In this document: positions 1 through 8,791 of the stretch, piece by piece
How the letters are laid out: each line of letters opens with the position of its first letter
How positions within the stretch are numbered: position 1 is the first letter of the stretch
Assembly: GCF_002266435.3 (NCBI RefSeq)
Contig: NZ_CP029426.2
Coordinates: forward strand, 124,001-188,000
Direction of reading: 5' to 3'
Source: Bradyrhizobium amphicarpaeae
Lineage (GTDB): Bacteria; Pseudomonadota; Alphaproteobacteria; Rhizobiales; Xanthobacteraceae
Length of the DNA stretch: 64,000 bases
The notes under the pieces: model-generated
Databases searched by the model: none
What the model was told of the DNA's origin: nothing
The model's input: the letters and a program-made list of their open reading frames with translations, nothing else
Translations under genes and position numbers: made by a program

Positions 1-915
1 CGCCGAGCCGAACTTCATGCCGGGCTTGGGATTGAGGCGGCGGATCTCGCCGATCATGTCGGCGATGTCCTCGTCGTCGACGCCGCAAAGCTTGCGCAGC
101 GCCACGATGTCGCGCTTGGCCAGGAGATCGAGATGCTCGACCAGCGCCTGCATCGCGGGGTCATAGCGATCGAGCTCGCGGAGCTGGATCGCCAGGCATT
201 CGCTCAGATTGCGCGCGCAGACGCCGGGCGGGTCGAATTTTTGCAGCACGGCAAGGACGCCCTCGACGTCGGCCTGCGTCGCGCCGAGGCGCTCGGCGGC
301 CTGGCCGAGATCGGCCGGCAGATAGCCGGCCTCATCGACGAGGTCGATCAGGTACTGGCCGATCATCCGCTGGGCGGGGCCGGTGAAGGCCACCGAGAGC
401 TGCTCGGCGAGATGGTCGCCGAGCGTTGTCTCGGCTGCGACAAAGGCTTCGAGATTGTAGTCTTCGTCACCCGAGGCGCCGCCGCCCCATTCCGTATAAG
501 TGGTCGGCGCGGCGTCCTGGGCGTTGCGCGCCGCCGCCTCGGCCGGCTCCTCGGAGAAGACGTTGTCCAGGCCCGTGTCCAGGGTCTGCTCGATCTCGGC
601 GCGGGTGCCGAGATCCTTGCTCATCCATTCTTCCTGGCCCGGCTCGAACGCCTCGCCCGGACCGCCGCCCGGCTCGTCGCTGTGGCTGCCACCGAAATCG
701 TCGTTATCGCCGTACTGGCCGGCCTCGGCCGGGGCCTCGCCCGCGGGGGCCTCGTCGTTGGCCCGCTCCAGCAGCGGGTTCCGCTCGAGTTCCTCTTCCA
801 CGAAGGTCGTGAGATCGAGATTGGACAATTGCAGCAGCTTGATCGCCTGCATCAACTGCGGCGTCATGACCAGCGACTGCGATTGACGGAACTCTAATCT
901 CTGCGTGAGCGCCAT
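1..915 (-). CDS. rpoN: RNA polymerase sigma-54 factor RpoN, N-terminal part (cut by window edge)
   Basis: Sigma-54 directs RNA polymerase to -24/-12 promoters, which need an AAA+ activator. The minus-strand frame opens at ATG 915 with the Gln/Leu-rich activator-contact region I: 'MALTQRLEFRQSQSLVMTPQ', then LMQAIKLLQLSN, then an acidic region II (about residues 50-125) rich in Glu, Asp and Gly. The core-binding region III follows and is still open at base 1, giving 305 of the roughly 500-540 residues usual for the family. The DNA-binding HTH and RpoN box lie outside the window. It follows lptB on the same strand, the standard order in Rhizobiales. Bradyrhizobium often carries two rpoN copies; this one, in the lpt context, would be the chromosomal housekeeping-type copy (inference). 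Confidence 0.95.
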   Translation of the reverse strand, partial: MALTQRLEFRQSQSLVMTPQLMQAIKLLQLSNLDLTTFVEEELERNPLLERANDEAPAGEAPAEAGQYGDNDDFGGSHSDEPGGGPGEAFEPGQEEWMSKDLGTRAEIEQTLDTGLDNVFSEEPAEAAARNAQDAAPTTYTEWGGGASGDEDYNLEAFVAAETTLGDHLAEQLSVAFTGPAQRMIGQYLIDLVDEAGYLPADLGQAAERLGATQADVEGVLAVLQKFDPPGVCARNLSECLAIQLRELDRYDPAMQALVEHLDLLAKRDIVALRKLCGVDDEDIADMIGEIRRLNPKPGMKFGSA

Positions 916-1006
916 GAAGCAAGAACCGTTCCCAAAAAATTGGTCCGATTTTTGCTTATCCTAGTCCGAGACCGATGTACACGCCTTGACGAAACGCAAA
1001 AACGGG

Positions 1007-2029
1007 CTAGAGGCGGAATTCCTCGCCAAGGTAAAGGCGGCGAACATCCGGATCGGCGACGATCTCATCCGGGCTCCCCTCGGTCAATATTTCACCGGCA
1101 TAGACGATGTAGGCGCGATCGGTAAGGCCGAGCGTCTCGCGGACATTGTGGTCGGTGATGAGAACCCCGATGCCGCGATTGGTGAGATGGCGGACCAGAT
1201 CCTGGATGTCGCCGACCGCGATCGGGTCGATGCCCGCGAAGGGCTCGTCGAGCAGCATGTAGTTCGGACGCGTTGCCAGCGCACGTGCGATCTCGACGCG
1301 GCGCCGCTCGCCGCCCGACAGCGCGATCGACGGCGATTTGCGCAGCCGGGTGATGTTGAACTCGTCGAGCAGCGAATCGAGCTGCTGCTCGCGCTTCTTG
1401 CGCGAGGGCTCGACCACTTCGAGCACGGCGCGGATGTTCTGCTCGACGGTGAGGCCGCGGAAGATTGAGGCTTCCTGCGGCAGATAGCCGATACCGAGCC
1501 GCGCGCGCTGATACATCGGGAGTTTCGTGACGTCGTGGCCGTCGAGCTCGATGGCACCGCGATCGGCCTTGATCAGGCCCGTGATCATGTAGAACACGGT
1601 GGTCTTGCCGGCGCCGTTCGGACCGAGCAGGCCGACGGCTTCGCCGCGGCGCACATAGATGCTGACGCCGCGCACCACCTGGCGGCTGCCGAATGACTTT
1701 TCCACGCTATGCACAGCCAGGAAACCCGGCCGCTTCAGAAGCTGCGGCCCGCCGGCGCCATTCGATTTGGTGGTGCCCCTCAGCGGGTGGACGGCCTGCG
1801 GACGCGGCGCCTCGGTTTGATAATCACCTTGATAGTCACCCTGGAACTGATTGGGCGCATGGATCGTCTGGTCCCGGGCCAACGGCGGCGTATCCCTGAC
1901 AGGGCTGGGCACGAGCCCGCCGACGCCGTCACCGAGCGCGGTGATGTCCTGCCGGGTGTTTTGGCGCGCAAATCCTGGCCGGCCGCGCTTGGCGGGGCGC
2001 CGACGGAACATGCTGAAGAGATCGACCAT
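1007..2029 (-). CDS. lptB: LPS export ABC transporter ATP-binding protein LptB with long N-terminal extension
   Basis: LptB is the cytoplasmic ATPase that powers extraction of lipopolysaccharide from the inner membrane with LptFG. The 340-residue protein has Walker [10 protein letters not shown] (about 136-144), the signature SGGERRRVE, Walker [13 protein letters not shown], and the switch His in LITDHNVRE. The ABC domain starts only near residue 103. The first 100 residues are basic then low-complexity, with a GDYQGDYQ repeat, whereas LptB is normally about 240 residues. The ATG at 2029 has an AAGGCGGGG ribosome site just upstream, so the extension is probably translated. It lies between lptA and rpoN on the same strand. 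Confidence 0.95.
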   Translation of the reverse strand: MVDLFSMFRRRPAKRGRPGFARQNTRQDITALGDGVGGLVPSPVRDTPPLARDQTIHAPNQFQGDYQGDYQTEAPRPQAVHPLRGTTKSNGAGGPQLLKRPGFLAVHSVEKSFGSRQVVRGVSIYVRRGEAVGLLGPNGAGKTTVFYMITGLIKADRGAIELDGHDVTKLPMYQRARLGIGYLPQEASIFRGLTVEQNIRAVLEVVEPSRKKREQQLDSLLDEFNITRLRKSPSIALSGGERRRVEIARALATRPNYMLLDEPFAGIDPIAVGDIQDLVRHLTNRGIGVLITDHNVRETLGLTDRAYIVYAGEILTEGSPDEIVADPDVRRLYLGEEFRL

Positions 2030-2277
2030 CCCCGCCTTCTAAGCCTTTCGCGACGATCCTGCGCGACGATCCCGCGCGAATTCGCGCGACTTGCCGCACC
2101 GGCCATTCGATTCGCCGATGCAGCATGGGTGAAGGGATGTCTCATGCCCAGTGAAACACGCCCGAAAAGCGGCGGACCCCGCTTCGAAAGACCGAACGGA
2201 TATCCTGCGCGCTAGATACAGTCTCACCGGCCAAGCTTCAACCTCGGTTCGGGAGCATTCGAACCAAGCTGTTGAAT

Positions 2278-3009
2278 TCATTTCGGTTTAGTTGCGCCAG
2301 GCAATTGCAAAGGCGGCGCCCCGCCAGGTTTGCCTGAACCGCAATCATTGCCGCCGCCCTGCGGCAGCAGGGCCTGAACCCGGCCGTTGTCGGATTCCAC
2401 CCGCGACACGCCCGTCGTCATATCGACCATCAGACGGTCGCCGCGCAGCACGTTCTTGCACTGCGTCAGAACCACCTGACCCCCACCGCCCAGCATGGTG
2501 ATGAGATTGGTCTTGGTGTCGAACACGGCGGTCTCGCCCGTCACCACCTGGTCCTTCTGGGTCACCACGACGTTGCCGCGCGCCTCCAGGCGCTTGATCG
2601 AGGAACTGCCGCCGGGGCCCGGCTGCGCCGACTGCATCGGGGCGCCGGTCCCACTGTTCTTGGTCGCCTTGGCCGCAGGCTGCGGCGTGGCGGGCTTGTC
2701 GCCGCCCGATTCGTAGAACACCACCAGCGTCTTCGAGGTCATGGTGGTGTCGCCCTGGATGACCTTCACATTGCCGGCGAAGGTCGCCTCCTTCTTCTTG
2801 TCGCGCATCTCGAGCGAGGCGGCTTCGATCTGGATCGGCTGATCGCGGTTCTGCGAGAAGCCCTGCATCGCGTTGGGCACGCCCTGCATCGTGCTCTGCG
2901 CAAATGCGGCGCCGGCTGCAGCAAGCGCGACAGTGGCGGCGAGTGCCGCCGCACCGACGATGACATTGCGCGTGTGGTTGCGCGGAAAAGACCTGATCAT
3001 GAAAATCAC
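2278..3009 (-). CDS. lptA: LPS transport periplasmic protein LptA
   Basis: LptA forms the periplasmic bridge that carries LPS from LptC to the outer-membrane LptD. The 243-residue protein has a signal peptide (positive start, then VIVGAAALAATVALAAAGA, cleavage near AFAQS) and an OstA/LptA beta-jellyroll domain recognised by IQIEAASLEMRDKKKEATF, GNVKVIQGDTTM and IKRLEARGNVVVTQ. A Pro/Ala/Lys-rich insert (about residues 105-135) interrupts the fold. The GTG at 3009 overlaps the lptC stop in GTGA, indicating translational coupling; ATG 3000 is the alternative start. Confidence 0.93.
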   Translation of the reverse strand: MIFMIRSFPRNHTRNVIVGAAALAATVALAAAGAAFAQSTMQGVPNAMQGFSQNRDQPIQIEAASLEMRDKKKEATFAGNVKVIQGDTTMTSKTLVVFYESGGDKPATPQPAAKATKNSGTGAPMQSAQPGPGGSSSIKRLEARGNVVVTQKDQVVTGETAVFDTKTNLITMLGGGGQVVLTQCKNVLRGDRLMVDMTTGVSRVESDNGRVQALLPQGGGNDCGSGKPGGAPPLQLPGATKPK

Positions 3010-3734
3010 TTTGAATTGGCAGATTTGTTCTTTGACTTGGCCGACGGCACCGCCGGCGCAGGCTCGACCGCTGCAGGCTGCGCAGCGGCAGGGTCATCCA
3101 GCTTGTCCAGATGCATCACCACATTGCCTTCGAAGCGGATGACGTCGCCGCCTTCGGTAATGCGCAGTTTGTCCGCGGTCAGCGTGCCGTTGGTCAGCTT
3201 GACGTCGACGCGCTCGTCCGAGGAGACCGTGCCCTTGTTCATGTCGACGAACGCGGAGTTCAGTCGCGCCTCGTAGCCGGTGGAGGTGCGCAGGAAGATG
3301 TCCTTGTGCAGATCGAGCTGCTGCTGCTTGTTGTTGAAGCGGCCGGTGCGGGCATCGAGGAACAGGGTCGATTGGTCCTCCATCAGCACCTTGGCGCGCA
3401 GGTCCTTGAGATCGACATGGTCGGGGTCGGTGACGTCCTGTGTCGCGGTCTTGGCCCAGAGCTCGTAGGGCCGCTGGTCCGGGGTGAAGCCGGACAGATG
3501 CGGCGATTCCATCGTGATCTTGGTGCCCGACACCACCATGTTCTCGACGGTGAGCGGCAGCTCGGGGATCCTGAACTTGTTGAAGAACGCGATGTAGATG
3601 ATCACGGCCATCGCCATGACCACCGTCGCCGGCACCGAGACCCGCAGAATCCGCACTAGGCGGCTGTGGCGCGCCGCGCTGGCAAACTTCGCCGCAAGCG
3701 CGGCGTCGTAGGTGGGATTGTGGGCCGAATTCAC
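3006..3734 (-). CDS. lptC: LPS export inner-membrane protein LptC
   Basis: LptC accepts LPS from the LptBFG transporter and passes it to LptA. The 242-residue protein has one N-terminal membrane anchor (about 30-50, VSVPATVVMAMAVIIYIAFF), a periplasmic LptC domain (ITMESPHLSGF, YELWAKTATQDV, LRITEGGDVIRFEGNVVMH) and a Pro/Ala/Lys-rich tail. The start is GTG 3734. It is the first gene of lptC-lptA-lptB-rpoN; the upstream RNase D gene on the same strand ends 132 bases before it. Confidence 0.93.
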   Translation of the reverse strand: MNSAHNPTYDAALAAKFASAARHSRLVRILRVSVPATVVMAMAVIIYIAFFNKFRIPELPLTVENMVVSGTKITMESPHLSGFTPDQRPYELWAKTATQDVTDPDHVDLKDLRAKVLMEDQSTLFLDARTGRFNNKQQQLDLHKDIFLRTSTGYEARLNSAFVDMNKGTVSSDERVDVKLTNGTLTADKLRITEGGDVIRFEGNVVMHLDKLDDPAAAQPAAVEPAPAVPSAKSKNKSANSK

Positions 3735-3866
3735 CTGAGCTCCAGGGTGCCTGCTAAGCCTGTTCGGGTCGACGGTGCATTGTACCCGGCGCCGGCAAGA
3801 TATGCAGCTGGCGACAGGCCGTTACGAAAGTGTCCGAAACGGGGCGGCAACTCCCTCCAGATGGCC

Positions 3867-4481
3867 TCAGGAGTGCGCGAAAATGTCCTCCTCCTCCCAG
3901 CCCTGAAGGTCGAGCAGGGCACGGGTGGGCAGGAAGTCGAAACAGGCTTTGGCCAGCGCGGTGCGGCCTTCCCGCACCAGCATGGCATCGAGCCGCTCGC
4001 GCAGGGCATGCAGGTGCAGCACGTCGGAGGCGGCGTAAGCAAGCTGCGGCTCGGTCAGGCTGTCGGACCCCCAATCGCTGGACTGCTGCTGCTTCGAGAG
4101 ATCGACATTGAGCACCTCGCGCACGAGGTCTTTCAGGCCGTGGCGGTCGGTGTAGGTGCGGATCAGGCGGGAGGCAATCTTGGTGCAATAAATCGGGCCG
4201 GTCATGACGCCGAAGGTCTGGTACAGCACCGCGACGTCGAACCGCGCGAAGTGGAAGATCTTGGTGTTGGCGGGATTGGCCAGCAGCGCCTTCAGGTTCG
4301 GCGCGTCGGTGTGCCCCTTGGGGATCTGCACCACGTCGGCGCTGCCGTCGCCGGGCGAGAGCTGCACCACGCAGAGCCGGTCGCGGTGCGGGTTCAGCCC
4401 CATGGTTTCGGTGTCGATCGCCACCGCTCCGGTGTAGCGGGACAGGTCGGGCAGGTCGCCGCGATGCAGGCGTACGGTCAT
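3867..4481 (-). CDS. Short ribonuclease D (DEDDy 3'-5' exonuclease)
   Basis: This is a 3'-5' exonuclease of the RNase D/DnaQ superfamily acting on RNA. All three Exo motifs are visible: Exo I in AIDTETMGL (D23, E25), Exo II in FHFARFDVAVL, and Exo III in YAASDVLHLHAL, where the Tyr makes it DEDDy. At 204 residues it contains only the nuclease domain; the HRDC domains of E. coli Rnd are missing, as is usual for alphaproteobacterial short RNase D. The start is ATG 4481. It lies between the UbiA-like gene and lptC on the same strand with gaps over 100 bases, so an operon is not certain. Confidence 0.88.
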   Translation of the reverse strand: MTVRLHRGDLPDLSRYTGAVAIDTETMGLNPHRDRLCVVQLSPGDGSADVVQIPKGHTDAPNLKALLANPANTKIFHFARFDVAVLYQTFGVMTGPIYCTKIASRLIRTYTDRHGLKDLVREVLNVDLSKQQQSSDWGSDSLTEPQLAYAASDVLHLHALRERLDAMLVREGRTALAKACFDFLPTRALLDLQGWEEEDIFAHS

Positions 4482-4586
4482 GGCGTTTCAAAACCTCGGG
4501 TCGAATCGGTTACGTCGTCACAATATCTAATTCGGATTGCCCGCGATGTAGCCATTGCCGGCGGGCCGCGCAAGCACGGGCTTCGC

Positions 4587-5900
4587 TCAGATCGCCGCCA
4601 GCATGATGCAGATCATCGCCGCAACCGCAATGCGGCTGGGGCCGTCGCGGAAGGCGTACAGGATCGGATCATCGGGCATCTCGCGGCGATGCGCCATCAT
4701 CAGGGCGCGGCCGAACCAGTACAGCAGCAGCGGATTGAGCAGCCACAGCATCCAGGGACGGCTGTAGAGCGGCGTCACGGCGGACGAGGAGACGTAGAGC
4801 GAGAACACGGTCACCGCGTTCATCGCGCTCGCCGCCGCCAGCGCGCCGATGACGTGCAGGTCGGTGACGCGATAGTCGCGGTTGGAGGGATCGGCCAAGC
4901 CGGCACTCTCGCGCATGCTGAGCTCGCTGAAGCGCTTGATCAGCGCCAGCGAGGTGAACACGAACAGCGAGAAGATCAGCAGCCATTCCGAAAGCACCAC
5001 GCCGACGCCGACCGCGCCGGCGACGATGCGCAGCGTGTAGAGCCCGGCGAGCGTGACGATGTCGACCAGCATCTTGCGCTTGAGCACGAGCGAATAGGCG
5101 ATGGTCGTGGCGAGGTAGGCGCCGAGCACGGCGAGGAACAGCGGCGAGATGCAGAGGGAGGCTGCGACCGCGAACAGCCACAATACCGGGATCGCCATCA
5201 GCGCCGAGGAGATCGGCAAATCGCCCGACGCCAGCGCGCGGTGACGCTTGGTCGGATGCTGCCGGTCGGCCGCGAGATCGAGCAGATCGTTCATCAGATA
5301 GGCGCCCGACGCACAGGCCGAGAACGCCAGGAACGCCAGCAGCGCCGAGCCGAAGCTGGCAAGGTTGAGCTGATGCGCGGTGATGACAGGCACGAACACC
5401 AGCGTGTTCTTGGCGTATTGATAGACGCGAAGCGCTTTCGCCCAGGTCTTGAGGCCGGCACGGCCGCGGCTATGCGCGCCGATGCGCGTGGTGCCATCGC
5501 GATCGAAGGGAAGCTCGCCAGCGGCGAGATCGACCGGCGCAACCACGCCGTCGAAGCCGAGATGCGCGGCGATGGACGCTGCATGATCGCCGAAACGGTC
5601 GGCGACCAGATAGATCTTCTCGCCGCGCGCCCGCGCCGCCAGCGCCTGGTTCAGCACGTCGGAATCGTAAGGCAGACGGGCGGTGTCGATCTCGGCTTTC
5701 GCCAGGATATCGCAGAGCGCCGCCATGCCCGGTCGTCCGCCCGCACCGAAGCGGGCCAGCACGCGGCCGGGGCTGGAGAACAGCGCCTCCATCAGCAGCT
5801 CGGACCGCAACAGGCCGCCTTCGAGATCGATGAGCAGAGTCCGCGCAGCCGCCGAAGTGCTCGACGCGCCGGAACCGTACTGCCGGGCAGGCTGCTCCAT
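4587..5900 (-). CDS. UbiA-family polyprenyl-phosphate transferase (decaprenyl-phosphate phosphoribosyltransferase-like) with degenerate HAD-like N-terminus
   Basis: A 437-residue two-part protein. Residues about 20-150 resemble a HAD hydrolase but the catalytic motifs are damaged: LLIDLEGGLL in place of DxDGTL, and IYLVADRF without the motif II Ser/Thr; the Lys and acidic motifs III/IV are not seen. Residues about 155-437 form an integral-membrane UbiA domain with 7-9 hydrophobic helices and the Mg/diphosphate motif NDLLDLAADRQHPTKRHR (N204 to R221). As I recall, this NDxxDxxxDxxHPTKxxR form fits the mycobacterial phosphoribosyltransferase Rv3806c better than ubiquinone UbiA. That enzyme makes decaprenyl-phospho-5-phosphoribose, and DprE1/DprE2-like genes lie at 10.5-12.6 kb. 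Family assignment is firm; the substrate is inferred. Confidence 0.8.
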   Translation of the reverse strand: MEQPARQYGSGASSTSAAARTLLIDLEGGLLRSELLMEALFSSPGRVLARFGAGGRPGMAALCDILAKAEIDTARLPYDSDVLNQALAARARGEKIYLVADRFGDHAASIAAHLGFDGVVAPVDLAAGELPFDRDGTTRIGAHSRGRAGLKTWAKALRVYQYAKNTLVFVPVITAHQLNLASFGSALLAFLAFSACASGAYLMNDLLDLAADRQHPTKRHRALASGDLPISSALMAIPVLWLFAVAASLCISPLFLAVLGAYLATTIAYSLVLKRKMLVDIVTLAGLYTLRIVAGAVGVGVVLSEWLLIFSLFVFTSLALIKRFSELSMRESAGLADPSNRDYRVTDLHVIGALAAASAMNAVTVFSLYVSSSAVTPLYSRPWMLWLLNPLLLYWFGRALMMAHRREMPDDPILYAFRDGPSRIAVAAMICIMLAAI

Positions 5901-6151
5901 CCGAAAACGCTCTGACTTGCCGCAAATGACCGGGCATCCCGCCGGGAAGCAGGAAAATGGACGGTCGCGAGCCTAGGGGGCATTCGCTAAAGGCGGCTTA
6001 ATCGGTGGGTCTGCCGACTGTTGCCGGGATCACACAGCACCGAGCGGGCCTGTTATTCCCGCACATTCTGCGCCAGGCGCCCGGTGAAATTCGCGCTCAC
6101 CGACCCCATCTGCCAACTTCCCCACCGCCCCTCACCCTGCACCAGGTGCCA

Positions 6152-7423
6152 ATGACCGACCAGACGCTCGCCGCGCCGATCGACGATCCATCACAACGCC
6201 AGCGCGGCTTCTCGCGCTACCAGGTTCTCCTCATTGCGCTGCTCGCGTTCGCACAGTTCACGATCATTCTCGATTTCATCATCATGTCGCCGCTCGGCGC
6301 CATCCTGATGCCTTCGCTCGAGATCACCGCCGGGCAATTCGGTGTCGCGGTGTCGGCCTACGCGTTCAGCGCGGGACTATCGGGCATCCTCGCCGCCGGC
6401 TTTGCCGACCGCTTCGACCGCAAGCGCCTGCTGCTGTTCTTCTATGTCGGCTTCACGCTCGGCACCCTGCTCTGCGCCATGGCGCAGACTTACCACGTGC
6501 TCTTGCTCGGCAGGATCGTGACCGGATTGTTCGGCGGCGTGATCGGTTCGGTCGTGCTTGCCATCGTGACCGACCTGTTTCCGTTGCAAATGCGCGGCCG
6601 CGTGATGGGATTCATCCAGACCGCGTTCGCCGCGAGCCAGGTGCTGGGCGTTCCGGCCGGATTGTATCTCGCCAATCACTGGAGTTGGCACGTCTGCTTC
6701 TTTGCAATCGTCGGCCTGTCGATCGGGACGATTGCCGTCATCGCCTTCGCCATGGAGCCGGTCGACGCGCATCTGAAACTGAAGCAGGACCGGAACCCGT
6801 TCCATCATCTGATCGCGACGGTTGGTGAGCCGCGCTATACGCTGGCTTTCGCGGTCACGACGTTGCTCGCGACCGGCGGCTACATGATCATGCCGTATTC
6901 CAGCGCCTTCACCGTGAACAATGTCGGCATCGACATGGCGCATTTGCCGATCATCTATCTCGTCTCCGGCCTGTTCAGCATCGTCACCGGCCCGCTGGTC
7001 GGCCGCGCCAGCGACGCCTTCGGCAAGTACCCGACCTTCGTGTTCGGCTGCGTGATGACCATCGTCATGGTGCTGATCTACACCCATCTCGGCCACGTCT
7101 CGCTCGCGACCGCGATCCTCGTCAACGTGCTGATGTTCGTCGGCATCTTCTCGCGCATGATCCCGTCGCAGGCGCTGATGTCGGCAATCCCCGATCCCGA
7201 CCAGCGCGGCTCGTTCAGCGCGGTCAGCGCCTCGCTGCAGCAGCTCTCCGGCGGTCTCGGCTCGGTGCTCGCCGGCGCGATCATCGCGCAAGCGCCCGAC
7301 GGCTCGCTGCTCCATTTCGACCGGATCGGCTACGTCGTCGTCACCACGACGATCGTCACGCTGGCGATGATGTATTTCGTGCAGAAGGCGGTGGCGGAGC
7401 GGGCGGGGAAGCGGGTGGTGTGA
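6152..7423 (+). CDS. MFS transporter, DHA1-type drug/metabolite exporter family
   Basis: A 423-residue major facilitator protein with about 12 hydrophobic helices. The cytoplasmic loop 2-3 motif is recognisable as GFADRFDRKRLLL, and helix 4-5 holds LLGRIVTGLFGG with the loop RGRVMGF. The open frame extends up to GTG 6005, but the first 49 codons are Pro/His/Arg-rich with no membrane character, so ATG 6152 (MTDQTLAAPIDD), preceded by AGGTG, is chosen. The substrate cannot be told from sequence. Pieces of this same gene recur as a deleted copy near 8.34-8.46 kb. Confidence 0.85.
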   Translation: MTDQTLAAPIDDPSQRQRGFSRYQVLLIALLAFAQFTIILDFIIMSPLGAILMPSLEITAGQFGVAVSAYAFSAGLSGILAAGFADRFDRKRLLLFFYVGFTLGTLLCAMAQTYHVLLLGRIVTGLFGGVIGSVVLAIVTDLFPLQMRGRVMGFIQTAFAASQVLGVPAGLYLANHWSWHVCFFAIVGLSIGTIAVIAFAMEPVDAHLKLKQDRNPFHHLIATVGEPRYTLAFAVTTLLATGGYMIMPYSSAFTVNNVGIDMAHLPIIYLVSGLFSIVTGPLVGRASDAFGKYPTFVFGCVMTIVMVLIYTHLGHVSLATAILVNVLMFVGIFSRMIPSQALMSAIPDPDQRGSFSAVSASLQQLSGGLGSVLAGAIIAQAPDGSLLHFDRIGYVVVTTTIVTLAMMYFVQKAVAERAGKRVV

Positions 7424-7646
7424 GGGGGGACCGGTCCACTGCTACCTGTCCCGCGCGCGCAGCGTGAGCTGCCATCTCTCTCGATCCAAGGGAGATCCAA
7501 GGCAGATCCAGTCCTATTCCACATTCAGGTGAACCAACGCTGGGCCTTCGATGACCAAGTTGCATGTATCACCTATCGGTCGAAAGCTTCATTTGCCGCA
7601 GTGGTCTTGCGTTTCGAATCTTCGACGCGCCGAACGGAGATCTCCA

Positions 7647-8132
7647 ATGAAGCTCAAACTTGCCGCCGCGGTGCTCGCCGCAAGCCTCCCGCTCGCATCG
7701 ATGGCTTTCGCGCAAGGCGCCGCGCCAGCCGACCTTGCAGTGATCGATGCCTGCCTGAAGACCGCGGAGAAAACCGGCGGTTTCGGCGGCGCATGCGTCG
7801 GGCTCGTCGCCGACCCCTGCATCAAAGCGGCGGACGGCGCGAATGACGACGTCGCCAAATGGAAAGCCTGCGCGGCGCGTGAACTCGCCGTTTGGACGCA
7901 GAAAACCAGTGACGCGCTAAAAAAGGTCAAGGCCGGCGGGTTCACCGACGTCATCAAGGCGGTCGAGGAATCCCAGAAAACTTTCGCCGCGTCGCGTGAT
8001 CGCTTCTGCGCCGTCTTCGACAAAGTCGAGCCCGGCATGTACAAGGGCGACGCGAACTACTGCCGCCTGCGCGAGACCGCAAACCACGCGCTGAGCCTGA
8101 TCAAGCTCGGCGCTGCGGTCAACGAGCACTGA
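7647..8132 (+). CDS. Small secreted Cys-containing protein, possibly LprI/DUF1311-like
   Basis: A 161-residue protein starting at ATG 7647, with a GGAGA ribosome site 6 bases upstream; the open frame begins earlier at 7551 but without support. Residues 1-22 (MKLKLAAAVLAASLPLASMAFA) are a clear signal peptide. The mature part has a Cys pattern (ACLKTAEKTGGFGGACVG, DPCIKAA, KWKACAARELAVW, DRFCAVF, NYCRLRE) and repeated W/E spacing, reminiscent of the DUF1311/LprI lysozyme-inhibitor-like family. That resemblance is weak and no function is claimed. It stands alone between the MFS gene and the remnant region. Confidence 0.65.
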   Translation: MKLKLAAAVLAASLPLASMAFAQGAAPADLAVIDACLKTAEKTGGFGGACVGLVADPCIKAADGANDDVAKWKACAARELAVWTQKTSDALKKVKAGGFTDVIKAVEESQKTFAASRDRFCAVFDKVEPGMYKGDANYCRLRETANHALSLIKLGAAVNEH

Positions 8133-8338
8133 GACCTCTGAGGCGCTCGGGGTCATCAGCTTTGCCGACCGTTTTCCACATAGCGACGACGGCTTCGGCC
8201 GCGAGCGTGGTGGACGTCGTTCATGGCTCACCTGGGATCCGGGCAACGGCTGTCGGCGCGTAGCGCTTGCCTGAGCGACTGACCAAGCCATCCGCCTCCA
8301 GTCGCCTGCGATCCGTATCGTCCAGACGAGCGATCGAC

Positions 8339-8455
8339 ATCGTGTTGATCGTCGCCATCGCCTTCGCCATGGAGCCGGTCGACGCGCATCTGGTCGCGAT
8401 GCATTTTCGTTCAGAAAGCGGTGGCGGAATGGATGGGGAAGCGGGTGTGGGGGAC
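8339..8455 (+). pseudogene. Deleted partial copy of the upstream MFS transporter gene
   Basis: Bases about 8349-8387 (encoding IAFAMEPVDAHL) repeat the MFS gene at about 6737-6775 almost exactly. Bases about 8396-8455 then repeat the MFS 3' end at about 7366-7427, including the run coding for QKAVAE and GKRV, with several substitutions. The roughly 600 bases between these blocks in the parent gene are missing. No frame gives a transporter, so this is a remnant of a duplicated or recombined MFS gene. The other parts of 8133-8533 show no convincing gene. Confidence 0.8.
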
Positions 8456-8533
8456 GGGGCGCCACGGAATTTCCCCTTGGATGCAAACAACAGCCAATAA
8501 TAGTTATTGATCACTTAGGTTTCGGAGCAGCGG

Positions 8534-8791
8534 ATGGCGGTCAGTGCAGATTTGGGCGAAGCCCTTGAAAACTTTGTGATAAAATTGGTTGCGTCCGGCC
8601 GCTATCACTCGAAGAGCGAGGTGCTGCGCGAGGGTGTGCGGCTCATCCAGGAGCGCGAGGCACGGCTGGCCGTATTAGACGCCGCGATTGCTCGCGGGCT
8701 CGATGACGCTGAGGCAGGCCGGATGAGGCCTAGTTCCGAGGTTTTTGACCGACTGGAAGCGAAATTGGCCGGCAAGGCCAACCGCTCGTGA
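8534..8791 (+). CDS. parD: ParD/CopG-family ribbon-helix-helix antitoxin
   Basis: Antitoxin of a type II ParDE module. It would bind and neutralise the ParE gyrase toxin and repress its own operon. The 85-residue protein shows the ParD N-terminal RHH (VSADLGEALENFVIKLVASG, then YHSKSEVLREGVRLI) followed by a charged toxin-binding tail. It appears intact. Its TGA overlaps the GTG of the toxin frame (GTGA at 8788-8791), the usual coupled arrangement. The partner toxin gene is broken, so the antitoxin is probably now a lone regulator or relic. Confidence 0.85.
   Translation: MAVSADLGEALENFVIKLVASGRYHSKSEVLREGVRLIQEREARLAVLDAAIARGLDDAEAGRMRPSSEVFDRLEAKLAGKANRS

Noticed and set aside
3666..5915. 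A 749-codon open frame on the plus strand opposite RNase D and the UbiA gene
   Set aside because: It is antisense to two well-supported genes and is Arg/His/Gln-rich without any domain; long shadow frames are expected at this GC content.
6377..7315. A 312-codon minus-strand frame opposite the MFS gene
   Set aside because: It is Glu/Arg/His-rich with no hydrophobic or domain pattern and lies fully within the MFS gene.
8221..8514. A 97-codon minus-strand frame in the gap after the secreted protein
   Set aside because: It reads through the reverse of the MFS remnant and shows no domain, so its openness reflects the duplicated sequence.
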